This document shows positions 50,551-59,381 of a stretch of DNA of 64,000 nt, piece after piece. The DNA comes from JAJPHF01 sp035293805. Lineage in GTDB: Bacteria > Chloroflexota > UBA6077 > JAJPHF01. The stretch is from positions 65,961 through 129,960 of the forward strand of contig DATGMD010000062.1 in assembly GCA_035293805.1 (NCBI GenBank). The letters are read 5' to 3'. The stretch's first letter is position 1. The number at the start of each line of letters is the position of its first letter. The translations under genes and the position numbers were made by a program. Below the pieces are notes generated by a model that was given only the letters and a program-made list of their open reading frames with translations, had not been told where the DNA came from and searched no databases.

Positions 50551-52098
50551 TTACGCTCGATCGGTTACCGCCCGGTCCTCGATCAGCAGCCCCGCGCTCA
50601 GCGCGCTGCCCGCCGCGAGCCCGGCCGCGATCAACATGACCACGCGGAAGCCCGTCACGTACGACTCGTCGATCGCCTGGCGCACCGCGGCCTGCAAGTC
50701 GGCGCTCAAGCTGCCAGGCACCTCGGCGCCCGCCAGCTTGCGGCGCTCGCCGGCCAGCGCCTCGCGGGCCGGCGGCGGGAGCGGCAGCGGCGCCAGCCGC
50801 GCGTCGAACGCCACGGCAAACACCGTCGCCAGCACCAGATTCAGGACGGCAATCGCCAGCAGCCCCGCCACGCGCGAGACGGCGTTGTTGATCCCTGAGG
50901 CCAGGCCCGCGTGCCGCTGCTCCACGGCGCCCATCACCGTTGTCGTGAGCGGCGCCACGGCGATCGCCATGCCCAGCCCCAGCACGACGACCGCCGGGAA
51001 GAACGTCGTCCAGTAGCTGCCGCCCACGCCGGGCCGGGCGAACAGCGCGAAGCCGCAGGCGGCGATGGCCGGGCCGATGAGCAGCGGGCGCCGCGCGCCG
51101 ACCTGCTGCACCAGGCCCCCCGCCCAGCGCGACAGCGCGAACATGATGAGGATCATCGGCAGCAGCGCGGCGCCCGCCTCCGTCGCCGTGTAGCCCTGCA
51201 CCTGGATCAGATTGAAGGGCACGAAGAAGAAGGTGCCGCCCAGCGCGGCGTAGAGCAGCAGCGTCAGCAGGTTCGCGCCGGCGAAGGTGCGCGCGCGAAA
51301 CAGCCCGAGCGGCATCATCGGCGCGCGCGCCAGCCGCTCGCGCACGAGGAACAGCCCGAGCCCGACGAGCCCCGCCGCCAGCCATCCCAGCGCCGCCGGC
51401 TGGCCCAGCCCGCCGTCGGCCGCCACCGTCAGCCCGTACACGGTGCTGCCCAGCCCGAACGCCGCCAGCAGCGCCCCCCACCAGTCCAGCGGCCCCGCCG
51501 CCTCGTCGCGGCTCTCCGGGACGTGCCAAAGCACCAGCAGTACGACGGCCAGCGCCAGCGGCACGTTGATGAAGAACACCCAGCGCCACGAGCCGTGCTC
51601 GACCAGCCAGCCGCCCAGCACCGGGCCGATTGCCGAGGTGATTCCGGTGAAGCCCGACCATGTGCCGATCGCCCGTCCGCGCCGCGCCTCGTCGAACGAC
51701 GCGCTGATGATCGCGAGGCTGCCCGGCACCAGCAGCGCCCCGCCGACGCCCTGCACCGCCCGCGTCACAATGAGCTGCCCGACACTCTGAGCGACGCCGC
51801 AGCCGACCGACGCGGCGGCGAACAGCACCACGCCGATCAGGTAGACGCGGCGCCGCCCGAACCGGTCGCCCAGCGACCCGCCGACCAGGATCAGCGCCGC
51901 GAGCAGCAGCGCGTACGCCTGCACGACCCACTGCACCTGCGCGCCGGTTACCTCAAACTGCGCTTGCAGCGCCGGCAGCGCGACGTTGACCACCGTGCCG
52001 TCGATAAACGCCATGCTGGAGCCGAGGATCGTGGCGGCCAGCACCCACGGCTCGGCCCCCGGCGCGCAGCGCGCGGCGGCCGCCCCCGCTGCCGCCAT
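50551..52098 (-). CDS. MFS drug-efflux transporter, DHA2 (EmrB/QacA) family, 14 TMS
   Basis: A 515-residue transporter. ATG 52098 has GAGGG directly before it and is preferred to a GTG 36 nt upstream. Motif D1/'MAFIDGTVVNVALPALQAQF' in helix 1, 'GGSLGDRFGRRRVYLIG' (motif A) between helices 2 and 3, and motif C 'GPVLGGWLVEHGSWRWVFFI' in helix 5 identify the DHA2 14-helix proton antiporter group. A ~50-residue loop before the last helix ('PPPAREALAGERRKLAGAEV') is typical. It exports amphipathic drugs or metabolites. No TetR or MarR regulator is adjacent. A truncated zinc-finger gene ends 3-40 bp upstream. Confidence 0.94.
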   Translation of the reverse strand: MAAAGAAAARCAPGAEPWVLAATILGSSMAFIDGTVVNVALPALQAQFEVTGAQVQWVVQAYALLLAALILVGGSLGDRFGRRRVYLIGVVLFAAASVGCGVAQSVGQLIVTRAVQGVGGALLVPGSLAIISASFDEARRGRAIGTWSGFTGITSAIGPVLGGWLVEHGSWRWVFFINVPLALAVVLLVLWHVPESRDEAAGPLDWWGALLAAFGLGSTVYGLTVAADGGLGQPAALGWLAAGLVGLGLFLVRERLARAPMMPLGLFRARTFAGANLLTLLLYAALGGTFFFVPFNLIQVQGYTATEAGAALLPMILIMFALSRWAGGLVQQVGARRPLLIGPAIAACGFALFARPGVGGSYWTTFFPAVVVLGLGMAIAVAPLTTTVMGAVEQRHAGLASGINNAVSRVAGLLAIAVLNLVLATVFAVAFDARLAPLPLPPPAREALAGERRKLAGAEVPGSLSADLQAAVRQAIDESYVTGFRVVMLIAAGLAAGSALSAGLLIEDRAVTDRA

Positions 52099-52137
52099 CA
52101 CGCCCTCGTCGCACGGGGCTCTGACGAGACTCACCGC

Positions 52138-52227
52138 CTACACGAACGCCGCCTGGCAGTCCTCGCAGCCCGAGGCGCTCGGCGTCACGTCCCGAATCTC
52201 GCCCACATGCGTGCAGCTCGTCGCCAT
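52138..52227 (-). pseudogene. Truncated UBP-type zinc-finger protein (first 29 residues)
   Basis: A 29-codon frame with good ribosome site (GGGAAGGA) and ATG 52227: 'MATSCTHVGEIRDVTPSASG' then 'CEDCQAAFV' and a TAG. This is the N-terminus of the small bacterial UBP-type zinc-finger proteins ('CTHLxxIRDVTPSAxGCEEC'), normally about 85 residues. It stops after the second cysteine pair; the remaining zinc ligands are absent, and the MFS gene begins at once. It is most likely a deletion remnant; a functional mini-peptide is less likely. Confidence 0.72.
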
Positions 52228-52409
52228 GTTGGCGTCCTTCCCAACCGGCCAGCGCCCGGGGCGCCGGCCCGGCCTCGCGTCCGCGAACAGCATAGCAAGC
52301 AGCGGACGAAACTCACCGCGCGGCCCATGGTTCCGGGACCACGGGCCGCGCCGGGTGCCCCCGGCATGTTGCCGGTGGCGTCCTGGCTCCGCTGGCGCCG
52401 CCGGACGAC

Positions 52410-52715
52410 AGCTCTCCGCCAATGCGTTCTTTAGAGAGAGGCCGCGAGGCGCGCCGGAAAGCGCCCGCCATCGGCGCGACGTGGTCGCCCATCTTACGCC
52501 GTACACGCCTCCCCCGCCCGCCGCCCGCGCCCGGCCCGGGGCACCCCGCCCCGCCGGCCCGGCCCGCGGCGGGACCGCGGGGGAGTATCGTACGGGGTAA
52601 ACGATGCGACCTTCCGCGCCCGACCAGCGCGCGCAAACCCGCGCCCGGCCTAGCAGTTAACCACCCGGTAAAGGAGCATCGTTTGACCGTTCCTCGGATA
52701 AACTCCGCCGCAACA
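52410..52715 (+). repeat. Long dispersed repeat (~300 bp), copy 1; inverted copy at 61755-62175
   Basis: From CGCCAATGCGTTCTTTAGAG to GTTTGACCGTTCCTCGG this region matches the reverse complement of 61755-62175 at roughly 85-90% by eye, with one extra ~110-bp insertion in the other copy. It includes an internal inverted pair, GGTAAACGATGC (about 52597-52608) and GCATCGTTTGACC (about 52676-52688). It does not code for a recognisable protein. It lies in the gap between the MFS/UBP remnant and the ThDP enzyme. Confidence 0.85.
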
Positions 52716-52835
52716 TCGGGGGGCGCACCCGGCCGCGCCAGCAACCTTGACTGAGCGTGCGGGCAGCATTAACATCACCGCCAGAGTATCCGGCTCGGGA
52801 GCCGGCCCCGGCGCGCAGCGGAGGAGGAGGGGATC

Positions 52836-54746
52836 ATGGCTTCAGGGACGTCGAAGAACGGCGTGCAGCGGCGATCGTTCTTGAAGGGAGCGGCGGCGGC
52901 GGGCGCGGCTGCGGTGGGCGGCTCGCTCCTGGCGCAGGGCACCGCGGGCGCGGCCAGGGGGCCGGCTGCCGAGCCGGCGCGCATCACCACCTCCCCGACC
53001 GCGAAGATCGACATCACCCCGCGGCCGGGCTCCGACTTCATGGTCGACGTGATGCGGTCGCTGGGCATCGAGTACGTCGCGTCCAACCCCGGCTCCAGCT
53101 TCCGCAGCTTGCAGGAGTCGATCGTCAACTACGGCGGCAACGCGATGCCGGAGTTCATCACCTGCACGCACGAGGAGTCGTCGGTCGCCATCGCCCACGG
53201 CTACGCCAAGGCCGCCGGCAAGCCGATCTCCATCCTCGCCCACAGCACCGTGGGCCTCCAGCACGCCGCGATGGGCGTCTACAACGCCTGGTCGGACCGC
53301 GTGCCGATCCTGCTGATGGCCGGCAACATCCTCGACGCGACCAAGCGGCGGCCCGGCGTCGAGTGGTACCACTGCGCCCAGGACCCGGCGGCGCTGCTGC
53401 GCGACTTCTTGAAGTGGGACGACCAGCCGGTGTCCCTCCAGCACTTCGCGGAGTCGATGGTCCGCGCCTACAAGATCGCGACGACCCCGCCGATGGAGCC
53501 GGTCCTCATCATCGCCGACGCCGACCTCCAGGAATCGCCGATCGACGACGAGAGCGAGCTGAGCATCCCGCGGCTGAATGGGGCGATCCCGCCGATGGGC
53601 GACGCGAACGCCGTCCGCGAGGCCGCGCGCTGGTTGGCCGAGGCCGAGAACCCGGTCATCCTGGCGGACCGCGCCGCGCGCACGGCCGAGGGCGCCAAGC
53701 TGCTGGCGCAGCTCGCCGAGGCGCTGCACGCGCCGGTCGTCGATCTCGGCGGTCGCATGAACCTGTCGACCGAGCACTACGCGAACCTGTCGGGCATGAA
53801 GGGCCCGCTGGTCCGCGAGGCCGACGTGATCCTGGCGCTCGAGGTCAGCGACCTGTGGGGCCAGCTCAACACGGTCACCGACCCCACCCACGAGTACCGG
53901 CGGCTCGCGAAGCCCGACGCGAAGGTCATCAGCGTGTCGGTGGCCGATCTCTACGGTAAGTCCAACTACCAGGACTTCCAGCGCTTCATCTCGCCCGACC
54001 TGTCCATCGCCGCGGACGCCGAGGCGACCCTGCCGCTGCTGATCGATGAAGTGCGGCGCGCCGCCAGCGGCCGCCTGTCGCTGCTCAGCCAGCGGTCCGA
54101 CAAGCTGCGCTCGATGTACCAGGACATGAAGGCGCGGGCGCTCCGCGACGCGGCCTATGCCTGGGACGCGAGCCCGATCAGCACGGCGCGGGCCGCGGCC
54201 GAGGTCTGGTCGGTTATCAAGAACGACGACTGGGCGCTGGTGGCGGGCTCGTTCGGCGGCTGGGCGCCCCGCCTGTGGAAGATCACGGAGTATTATCAGA
54301 CCCTGGGCGGCCCCGGCGGCTACGGCGTCGGCTACAACCTGCCGGCCTCGATCGGTGCGGCCCTGGCGAACAAGAACAAGGGCCTGCTCTCGATCAGCCA
54401 CCAGCCCGACGGCGACGCGATGTACGGCCCCGGCGCCCTCTGGACGGCCGCGCACCACCGCATCCCCATCCTCATCATCATGCACAACAACCGCGCCTAC
54501 CATCAGGAGATGATGCACCTGCAGAAGATGGCCGGCCTGCACGACCGCCGCCCCGACCAGGCAAAGATCGGCACCGCCATCGAGGATCCTGACATCGACT
54601 TCGCGAAGCTCGCGCAGGCGCTCGGCGTCTGGGCCGAGGGGCCGATCACCGACCCGTCGGCCCTCGGCCCGGCGGTCCGGCGCGCGGTCGAGATCGTAAA
54701 GGGCGGCTACCCGGCGCTGCTCGACGTGGTGAGCCAGCCCCGCTAG
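52836..54746 (+). CDS. Tat-exported thiamine-diphosphate-dependent enzyme (acetolactate synthase-like)
   Basis: A 636-residue enzyme from ATG 52836 with GGAGGAGGGG upstream. Residues 1-40 are a twin-arginine signal ('QRRSFLKGAAAAGAAAVGGS', Arg12-Arg13). The ThDP fold follows: N-terminal pyrimidine domain with catalytic Glu113 in 'CTHEESSVAIAHGYAKAAGK', a central domain with 'VILADRAARTAEGAKLLAQL', and a C-terminal PP domain with the metal motif from 'PDGDAMYG' (Gly526, Asp527) to 'HNNRAY' (Asn551, Asn552). Relatives decarboxylate or ligate 2-keto acids in the cytoplasm. Export through Tat with bound cofactor is unusual. It is monocistronic, with hairpins after the stop. Confidence 0.93.
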   Translation: MASGTSKNGVQRRSFLKGAAAAGAAAVGGSLLAQGTAGAARGPAAEPARITTSPTAKIDITPRPGSDFMVDVMRSLGIEYVASNPGSSFRSLQESIVNYGGNAMPEFITCTHEESSVAIAHGYAKAAGKPISILAHSTVGLQHAAMGVYNAWSDRVPILLMAGNILDATKRRPGVEWYHCAQDPAALLRDFLKWDDQPVSLQHFAESMVRAYKIATTPPMEPVLIIADADLQESPIDDESELSIPRLNGAIPPMGDANAVREAARWLAEAENPVILADRAARTAEGAKLLAQLAEALHAPVVDLGGRMNLSTEHYANLSGMKGPLVREADVILALEVSDLWGQLNTVTDPTHEYRRLAKPDAKVISVSVADLYGKSNYQDFQRFISPDLSIAADAEATLPLLIDEVRRAASGRLSLLSQRSDKLRSMYQDMKARALRDAAYAWDASPISTARAAAEVWSVIKNDDWALVAGSFGGWAPRLWKITEYYQTLGGPGGYGVGYNLPASIGAALANKNKGLLSISHQPDGDAMYGPGALWTAAHHRIPILIIMHNNRAYHQEMMHLQKMAGLHDRRPDQAKIGTAIEDPDIDFAKLAQALGVWAEGPITDPSALGPAVRRAVEIVKGGYPALLDVVSQPR

Positions 54747-54773
54747 CCCGCACGGCAGCGAGCAGCCGAAATG

Positions 54774-54796
54774 CCCCTCCCCACGCCGGGGAGGGG
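54774..54796 (+). terminator. Hairpin after the ThDP-enzyme gene
   Basis: CCCCTCCCC (54774-54782) pairs with GGGGAGGGG (54788-54796) around a 5-nt loop, 27 bp after the stop. There is no T-run, so it may work with Rho or as a bidirectional barrier together with the larger palindrome at 54837-54892. Confidence 0.5.
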
Positions 54797-54836
54797 GCCT
54801 TCGCGCTAAGCAGACGGTCTCGGTTGCCCTCGACCT

Positions 54837-54892
54837 CGCCGCCGTGAACGGCGGGCCAGGAGTTCGGCTTAGGCCCGCCGTTCACGGCGGCG
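54837..54892. repeat. Perfect 21-bp inverted repeat between convergent genes
   Basis: The arms CGCCGCCGTGAACGGCGGGCC (21 bp, written here only to show the pattern CGCCGCCGTGAACGGCGG-GCC) at 54837-54857 and 54872-54892 are exact complements with a 14-nt loop. A shorter relative is at about 22017-22036. It lies between the convergent ThDP-enzyme and cytochrome genes and probably ends both transcripts. Confidence 0.85.
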
Positions 54893-55067
54893 GCCGGAGG
54901 TCCAGCGTAGGCGGGGCTGCCTGCTTAGCTTGCGGCCGGCCGCCGGGCAGCGCGGGCTGCCAGCCCGCCCGGTGGTTGCCGCCGAGCGCGCCGGGGTGGG
55001 CGAGCCGCCCGCGCTCCCCGGAAGGCTGCTAGCGTTCTGCCCGCGCGCGGAGTCGAGGGAGCCCGCC

Positions 55068-55457
55068 TTACTGATTCAACAGAGGGATCTGCGCCGGGTC
55101 GGGCGGCGCCGGGATCGACTGCAGGTAGGCGTAGATGTCGGCGAGGTCCTGCTCACTGACGTACTCGCGCGGGTAGCGCGGCATGAGGTCGCGCGGCTCG
55201 TACACCTGCTGCTCGAAGCGGTTGAAGGCGATCGGGTTCGGGGCGATGCGGGGCCCCGTCGAGGACGCGCCCTGGCCCTCGTAGCCGTGGCACTCGTAGC
55301 AGCCGTACTGCTCGTACAGCGCCTGACCGTGGGCGGCATCCTGGGCCACGGGCGCGGCGACGGCGGCCTGCGGCCGGGCCAGCTGCGCGGGCACGGCGGC
55401 CGTGAGGGCGGCCAGGCCGATCGTGCTGATAGCGAAGATGCGGACGAAGTGCGGCAT
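55068..55457 (-). CDS. Secreted c-type cytochrome (single heme)
   Basis: A 129-residue protein with a Sec signal (residues 1-35, 'IFAISTIGLAALTAAVPAQL'). The heme motif is 'CYECH' (Cys53, Cys56, His57) in 'GCYECHGYEGQG', and the axial Met92 is in 'RDLMPRYPREYVSEQDLADI'. That C-terminal motif is typical of small class I cytochromes c in terminal-oxidase or dehydrogenase electron transfer. It is monocistronic. No oxidase genes are near. It might serve the exported enzymes of this region, but that is speculation. Confidence 0.93.
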   Translation of the reverse strand: MPHFVRIFAISTIGLAALTAAVPAQLARPQAAVAAPVAQDAAHGQALYEQYGCYECHGYEGQGASSTGPRIAPNPIAFNRFEQQVYEPRDLMPRYPREYVSEQDLADIYAYLQSIPAPPDPAQIPLLNQ

Positions 55458-55609
55458 CTGCCCCTCCCGTCGGTGTGCTCGACAAGATCAGCGCCAGTAT
55501 AGCCGCGCCGCGCCCGCCGCGCCACCCCGCCCGGGCCGAGGAAACCGGCCGCCAGTTGTCTTGCGGGTCTGGCTGCGCCACATCCTCAATACCACCCTGT
55601 CCGCCCTGC

Positions 55610-56776
55610 TCAGTGGATGTTGACGGTCGTGCCGAGGCTGGCCCAGTTCCAGAACCACAGCGCGTCGTCGTAGTTCACGCCCAGGCAGCCGTGCGTACCG
55701 GCGTACCCGAAGTGATTCGACCAGTAGTTGTAGTGGATCGCCGCGCCGTCGTTGGTGAAATACTGCGTGTACAACACGTTCTCGACGTAGTAGCCGCCCG
55801 GCGCGTCGCGGGGGATGCCGAGCGTCTCGCTGCTCATCGTCTCGTTCTCGACGCGCCGCTGAATGCGGTACACACCAGCGGGCGTGGAGTCGGCGATCGT
55901 GCCGTGCAGGGCGAGCGCCGTGTACACGATGCGGTCGTCCTCGTAGGCGGTGATCAGCGTCGGCTCCTGCAGGTCGACGTCGATCCAGCGACCCGAATAC
56001 ATCAGCGGCGGGCCCTTCGGCAACCGGATGCCGTCGGAGTGGACGTACTCACCGTCGCCGATCCGGTACCACACCTCGCCATCCGCGCCCCGTACCGCGT
56101 CGTAGACGAAGACCGGCGTGTTGTGCGGCAGATCGCGCACGCGGGTCTCCGGCGCGACGCGCGGCTCGGAGCGCACGGTGTACGCCAACGACCGCCCCGG
56201 CAGGTTCACAGTGGCGATCCGCTCAGGGCTGGCGCGGGTGCCGCTGGACGGCGGTGCCGACGGGGCGACTGCCGTCGCATCTACCCAGGCGTACTCGACG
56301 ATTTGCGGACTGTACACGAACAGGCGCTGGTCGGTGCCGGCGCCCGTCAGTTCGAAATAGCTGCCCGCGTGCGCGCTGCCGAGGCTGACAGCATCGGCGT
56401 CCGGGCTCGACCACAGCTCCAACGGCGCCGCATTCGTTACCCATTGGCCATTGCCGTGGGGGCTCACGGCGGTCGGGTCGGCCGCGGGCGTGCTGGTCGC
56501 GACGGGGACGGCGGTTGGCGTGACGGGCGGAGCGGTCGGCGCCGTCGTTGGTGAGGGGATCGCGCCGCGCGTCGGCGTCGCGCTAGCCGGCGTGGCGAAC
56601 GGGGGCGGGAGCGCGGCGCCCGAGCCAGGCGGCGTGGCCGTGGGCGGGGGACGCGAAGACGTCGCCTGCCCGAGCGGCGCGGCGCTGGCCTCGGCCGCGT
56701 GGAGGACGCGCGGGGGGAGCGCCAGACCCAGAGCGAATAACAGCACTACGAGAACGAGCTGCACGCGCGAATGCAT
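55610..56776 (-). CDS. L,D-transpeptidase (YkuD family), secreted
   Basis: A 388-residue exported enzyme. Signal peptide 1-28; then a ~75-residue Pro/Thr/Ala-rich spacer, two SH3-like or repeat segments (about 105-250), and the C-terminal YkuD catalytic domain. The active site is 'GYAGTHGCLGVNYDDALWFW', with the conserved His and nucleophilic Cys of 'HGCLGV'. 'IDVDLQEPTLITAYEDDRIV' opens the domain. It should make 3-3 cross-links in, or attach proteins to, peptidoglycan. Chloroflexota often have such enzymes with Thr/Pro linkers. The start ATG 56776 has no strong ribosome site. Confidence 0.93.
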   Translation of the reverse strand: MHSRVQLVLVVLLFALGLALPPRVLHAAEASAAPLGQATSSRPPPTATPPGSGAALPPPFATPASATPTRGAIPSPTTAPTAPPVTPTAVPVATSTPAADPTAVSPHGNGQWVTNAAPLELWSSPDADAVSLGSAHAGSYFELTGAGTDQRLFVYSPQIVEYAWVDATAVAPSAPPSSGTRASPERIATVNLPGRSLAYTVRSEPRVAPETRVRDLPHNTPVFVYDAVRGADGEVWYRIGDGEYVHSDGIRLPKGPPLMYSGRWIDVDLQEPTLITAYEDDRIVYTALALHGTIADSTPAGVYRIQRRVENETMSSETLGIPRDAPGGYYVENVLYTQYFTNDGAAIHYNYWSNHFGYAGTHGCLGVNYDDALWFWNWASLGTTVNIH

Positions 56777-57348
56777 TGGTTGTCGTCTTGCCTCCAGAGG
56801 TCTGCCTCGAGCCCGCCAGGACTCGGCCGGGAGCCTGACGCGTCCGTGGCCAGCGGGCGGCCAACGGGCACGGCTCTTGCACCCAGACGCCGGGACCGAG
56901 ATGAGTGGGAGCGGACTGCATGCATCGCCGCCTACTACAGCGACGCCTGGACAATGCCCTCGCGACGCTTACCGTCTCGCTGACACTGCTCGAGCGCGAG
57001 GTGTGTACGCCTCACGACCCGCGTCCGCCGACCTGCCTTCCCCGACCCACCGGTCACCGCCTGCCCGACGCTCCCGGGCGTCCGCTGGTGCCGGCGGCCT
57101 AAACGACCGGCGGGGAGCACGCTCTGCCCAGACGCTCGCCGCAGAGCGCCCTCCGGGCCCCGCGGCCGGCGTTCGCTCCATGCGGCGCGCAGCGCCCGGC
57201 CGTACCGCTACGGTAACCGATGGCGCGACGAGGCGCACCAGGGCTACCGGCGCCCGGTGGCGCCCCTATGATACCCCCTTGTGTGCCAGGCAGGTAGGAT
57301 TCCGCGGGATTGCTCGGTTTTACCTCCCGCCGCAGGCCGTGCGCTGGG
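56777..57348. other. Gap of ~570 bp without recognised gene
   Basis: Open frames here are short, lack ribosome sites and show no family pattern. The stretch is upstream of the transpeptidase gene and downstream of the NnrS-like gene, so it should contain the transpeptidase promoter. I could not identify it. Confidence 0.45.
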
Positions 57349-59175
57349 CTAGTGCGCGGCGGCTTGCAGCGCGGCGACGAGGGTGACGGGGTCGAGGCCC
57401 TTCAAGGCGGCGGCCTGGGCGACGGTAATGCGCGGGGCCAACGCGGCGCGTAGGAGCGGGTGGGCGAGCGGCGTGAAACCGTGCGCCAGTAACACGTCGA
57501 GCGTGGCCGGCCACCGCGCAAGCACCTCGGCGACCGTCAGGTCGGGCGTGATCGCCGACGCGGGCCGCGGAGGCGGCGCCATGACCAGCCGCACCGGCAC
57601 CCCGACGGCCGAGGCGGGCGTGGCGCCACGGGACGTGGCCGGGAGGGGCGCGGCCGGCGCGCGCGCGGCGAGCGTCCGCCAGAGCACCAGCGCGAAGAGC
57701 ACGAGCCCGACGTAGCCGAGCACGCCGCTGCCCGCCACCAGCCCGCGCCCGAGCGCGTCGGCGCTGCCCAGCAGCTCGCCCGCGACGCGCAGCACTACGC
57801 CCACGTTGAACGCGACGTAGAGCGGCGCGAGCAGCGGCCGGCCCCACAGCGCCACGCCGCCGAACACCGGGACGACCCGACTCGCCACGCCGAAGATCAG
57901 CAGCGAGATGTAGCCGAGCGCCAGCGCGTGGCGCGCGGCGTTCTGCGCCCCCGCGCTCGGCGGTGTGCCCGTCGCCAGCTCCCATAGCGCCAGCGCCGCG
58001 CCGAGCCCGAGGGAGAACAGCAGCCAGCCGTACGCCGTGCGCACGTACGGCTCGTGGGCGCGCGGCTGTCCGGCCCCTGGCGGCATCGCCGCGCGCTCGT
58101 AGAGGCGGAGCGCGCCGACGAACGCCACCGCGCCCGCGACGATCGCCAGCGCACCCAGCAGCGTGACCCCGTGCCACGCCTCGGGCCCGCCGAGCGCGCT
58201 CGCGACGCCGGCACCGACCTCCAGCGCCACGCCCGCGTTCAGCAGCGCGCAGGCGGCGATGCCCAGGCGCTCACGCGCTGGGCGGAGCCCCATGAACAGC
58301 GGGATCGCCCGCCGCGTCACCCCGAGCGCGGCCATCACCACGAAGCCGTGGAACAGTGCCGTGAGGTACGGGTCGGCGAACAGGCTCGCCACCAGTCCCC
58401 TGCCCAGCGCGTCGGCGCGCACGGCGACGACGATCTGGAGCACGCTCGCCAGCGCGAGCCAGCCGCCCGCGGCCACCAGATAGGGCTCATAGCCTTCCCA
58501 ACGGCCGCGCCCTGGCGCCAGCCACCGCGCTAGCGTGACCGCGAATAGGACGCTCGCCGCGAGCTGCAGTGCGGCAGCCACCGTGAACACCCCAGGCAGC
58601 GGCAGCGCGACGGCGAGCGGCTGGCCGATGGCCCGCACGAGTACCGCGCCGAGCCACAGGGCGTAAGTCGCCCCTGCCACGCGCCGGCTGGGCGGCGGGA
58701 CGCCGCGGAAGCGCGGCACGACGTGGTAGGCGACGCCGACGACGAATAACCCCACCCAGCCCAGGAGCTGCACCTGGCCGTGCGCCTGGATGAGCGGTAG
58801 CCAGTAGGCGCCGAGGTCCGGCCCGCCAGCGCGCCCCAGGACGGCCAGCAGGCCAATCCCAAAGCCGGCCGTCAGCGCCAGCAGGAGGCTGGTGCGGAGG
58901 TACAGCCGGTAGCTCTCCCAGGGCGTGGGCGGCGCCGTCGGGCGCGGCGCGGGCGCGGCGGGCGCCTCGCGCGCGCTGGCCTCCAGCTCACGGAGCAGCG
59001 CCGGCAGGTCGACGTGGTGCAGCCGCGCGAACTGATCGATCGGCTCCAGCGGCCCGGCCGCGCCGCCACAGCCCGCGAGCCCGTGGCGCTCGAACACCGC
59101 CGCCGTCTGCGGGTAGCGGGCCAGCGCCTCGCGGATCGTCATGCCCGGCGCGATGGCCGGCGGGGGAGTGCTCAC
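57349..59175 (-). CDS. NnrS-like multi-spanning membrane protein with ScdA-N and DUF1858-like end domains
   Basis: A 608-residue protein, GTG 59175 overlapping the upstream stop by 4 nt. Residues about 10-65 resemble the ScdA/RIC N-terminal or DUF1858 fold ('TIREALARYPQTAAVFERHG', 'LAGCGG', 'FARLHHVDLPALLREL'). About 12 membrane helices follow, with 'LIQAHGQVQLLGWVGLFVVG', 'LFHGFVVMAALGVTRRAIPL' and 'RHALALGYISLLIFGVASRV', the histidine-bearing helices of NnrS proteins. The C-terminal 60 residues form a second DUF1858-like domain ('DLTVAEVLARWPATLDVLLA'). NnrS proteins are heme/copper membrane proteins linked to nitric-oxide resistance. Having both end domains on one chain is unusual. Confidence 0.85.
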   Translation of the reverse strand: MSTPPPAIAPGMTIREALARYPQTAAVFERHGLAGCGGAAGPLEPIDQFARLHHVDLPALLRELEASAREAPAAPAPRPTAPPTPWESYRLYLRTSLLLALTAGFGIGLLAVLGRAGGPDLGAYWLPLIQAHGQVQLLGWVGLFVVGVAYHVVPRFRGVPPPSRRVAGATYALWLGAVLVRAIGQPLAVALPLPGVFTVAAALQLAASVLFAVTLARWLAPGRGRWEGYEPYLVAAGGWLALASVLQIVVAVRADALGRGLVASLFADPYLTALFHGFVVMAALGVTRRAIPLFMGLRPARERLGIAACALLNAGVALEVGAGVASALGGPEAWHGVTLLGALAIVAGAVAFVGALRLYERAAMPPGAGQPRAHEPYVRTAYGWLLFSLGLGAALALWELATGTPPSAGAQNAARHALALGYISLLIFGVASRVVPVFGGVALWGRPLLAPLYVAFNVGVVLRVAGELLGSADALGRGLVAGSGVLGYVGLVLFALVLWRTLAARAPAAPLPATSRGATPASAVGVPVRLVMAPPPRPASAITPDLTVAEVLARWPATLDVLLAHGFTPLAHPLLRAALAPRITVAQAAALKGLDPVTLVAALQAAAH

Positions 59176-59381
59176 CGCGCGCTCTCCGCCGCCACCTGCC
59201 CAAGCGCGGCCAGCAGCTCGGCCAGGTCGAGTCCGTGGCGCCGCGCCGCCTCGGCGACCGGCAGGCCGCCGCCACAGCAGGTGTCCAGGCCCCGCGCGTT
59301 GAAGACGCCCAGTGCGGCTGGGTAGCGCTTCACGACCTCGCCGATGGTCAGGTTGGGATCGACAGTGTGCTCGATAGCCAT
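59172..59381 (-). CDS. Stand-alone ScdA N-terminal (DUF542-like) protein
   Basis: A 69-residue protein from ATG 59381 with GGAGGA six nt upstream. It reads 'TIGEVVKRYPAALGVFNARG' then 'LDTCCGGGLPVAEAARRHGL', the exact pattern of the N-terminal domain of RIC/ScdA/YtfE di-iron iron-sulfur-cluster repair proteins, with the vicinal Cys35-Cys36. The hemerythrin-like di-iron domain is absent. It is translationally coupled to the NnrS-like gene, whose N-terminus carries a related domain. Together they suggest a response to nitric oxide or cluster damage (inference). Confidence 0.9.
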   Translation of the reverse strand: MAIEHTVDPNLTIGEVVKRYPAALGVFNARGLDTCCGGGLPVAEAARRHGLDLAELLAALGQVAAESAR

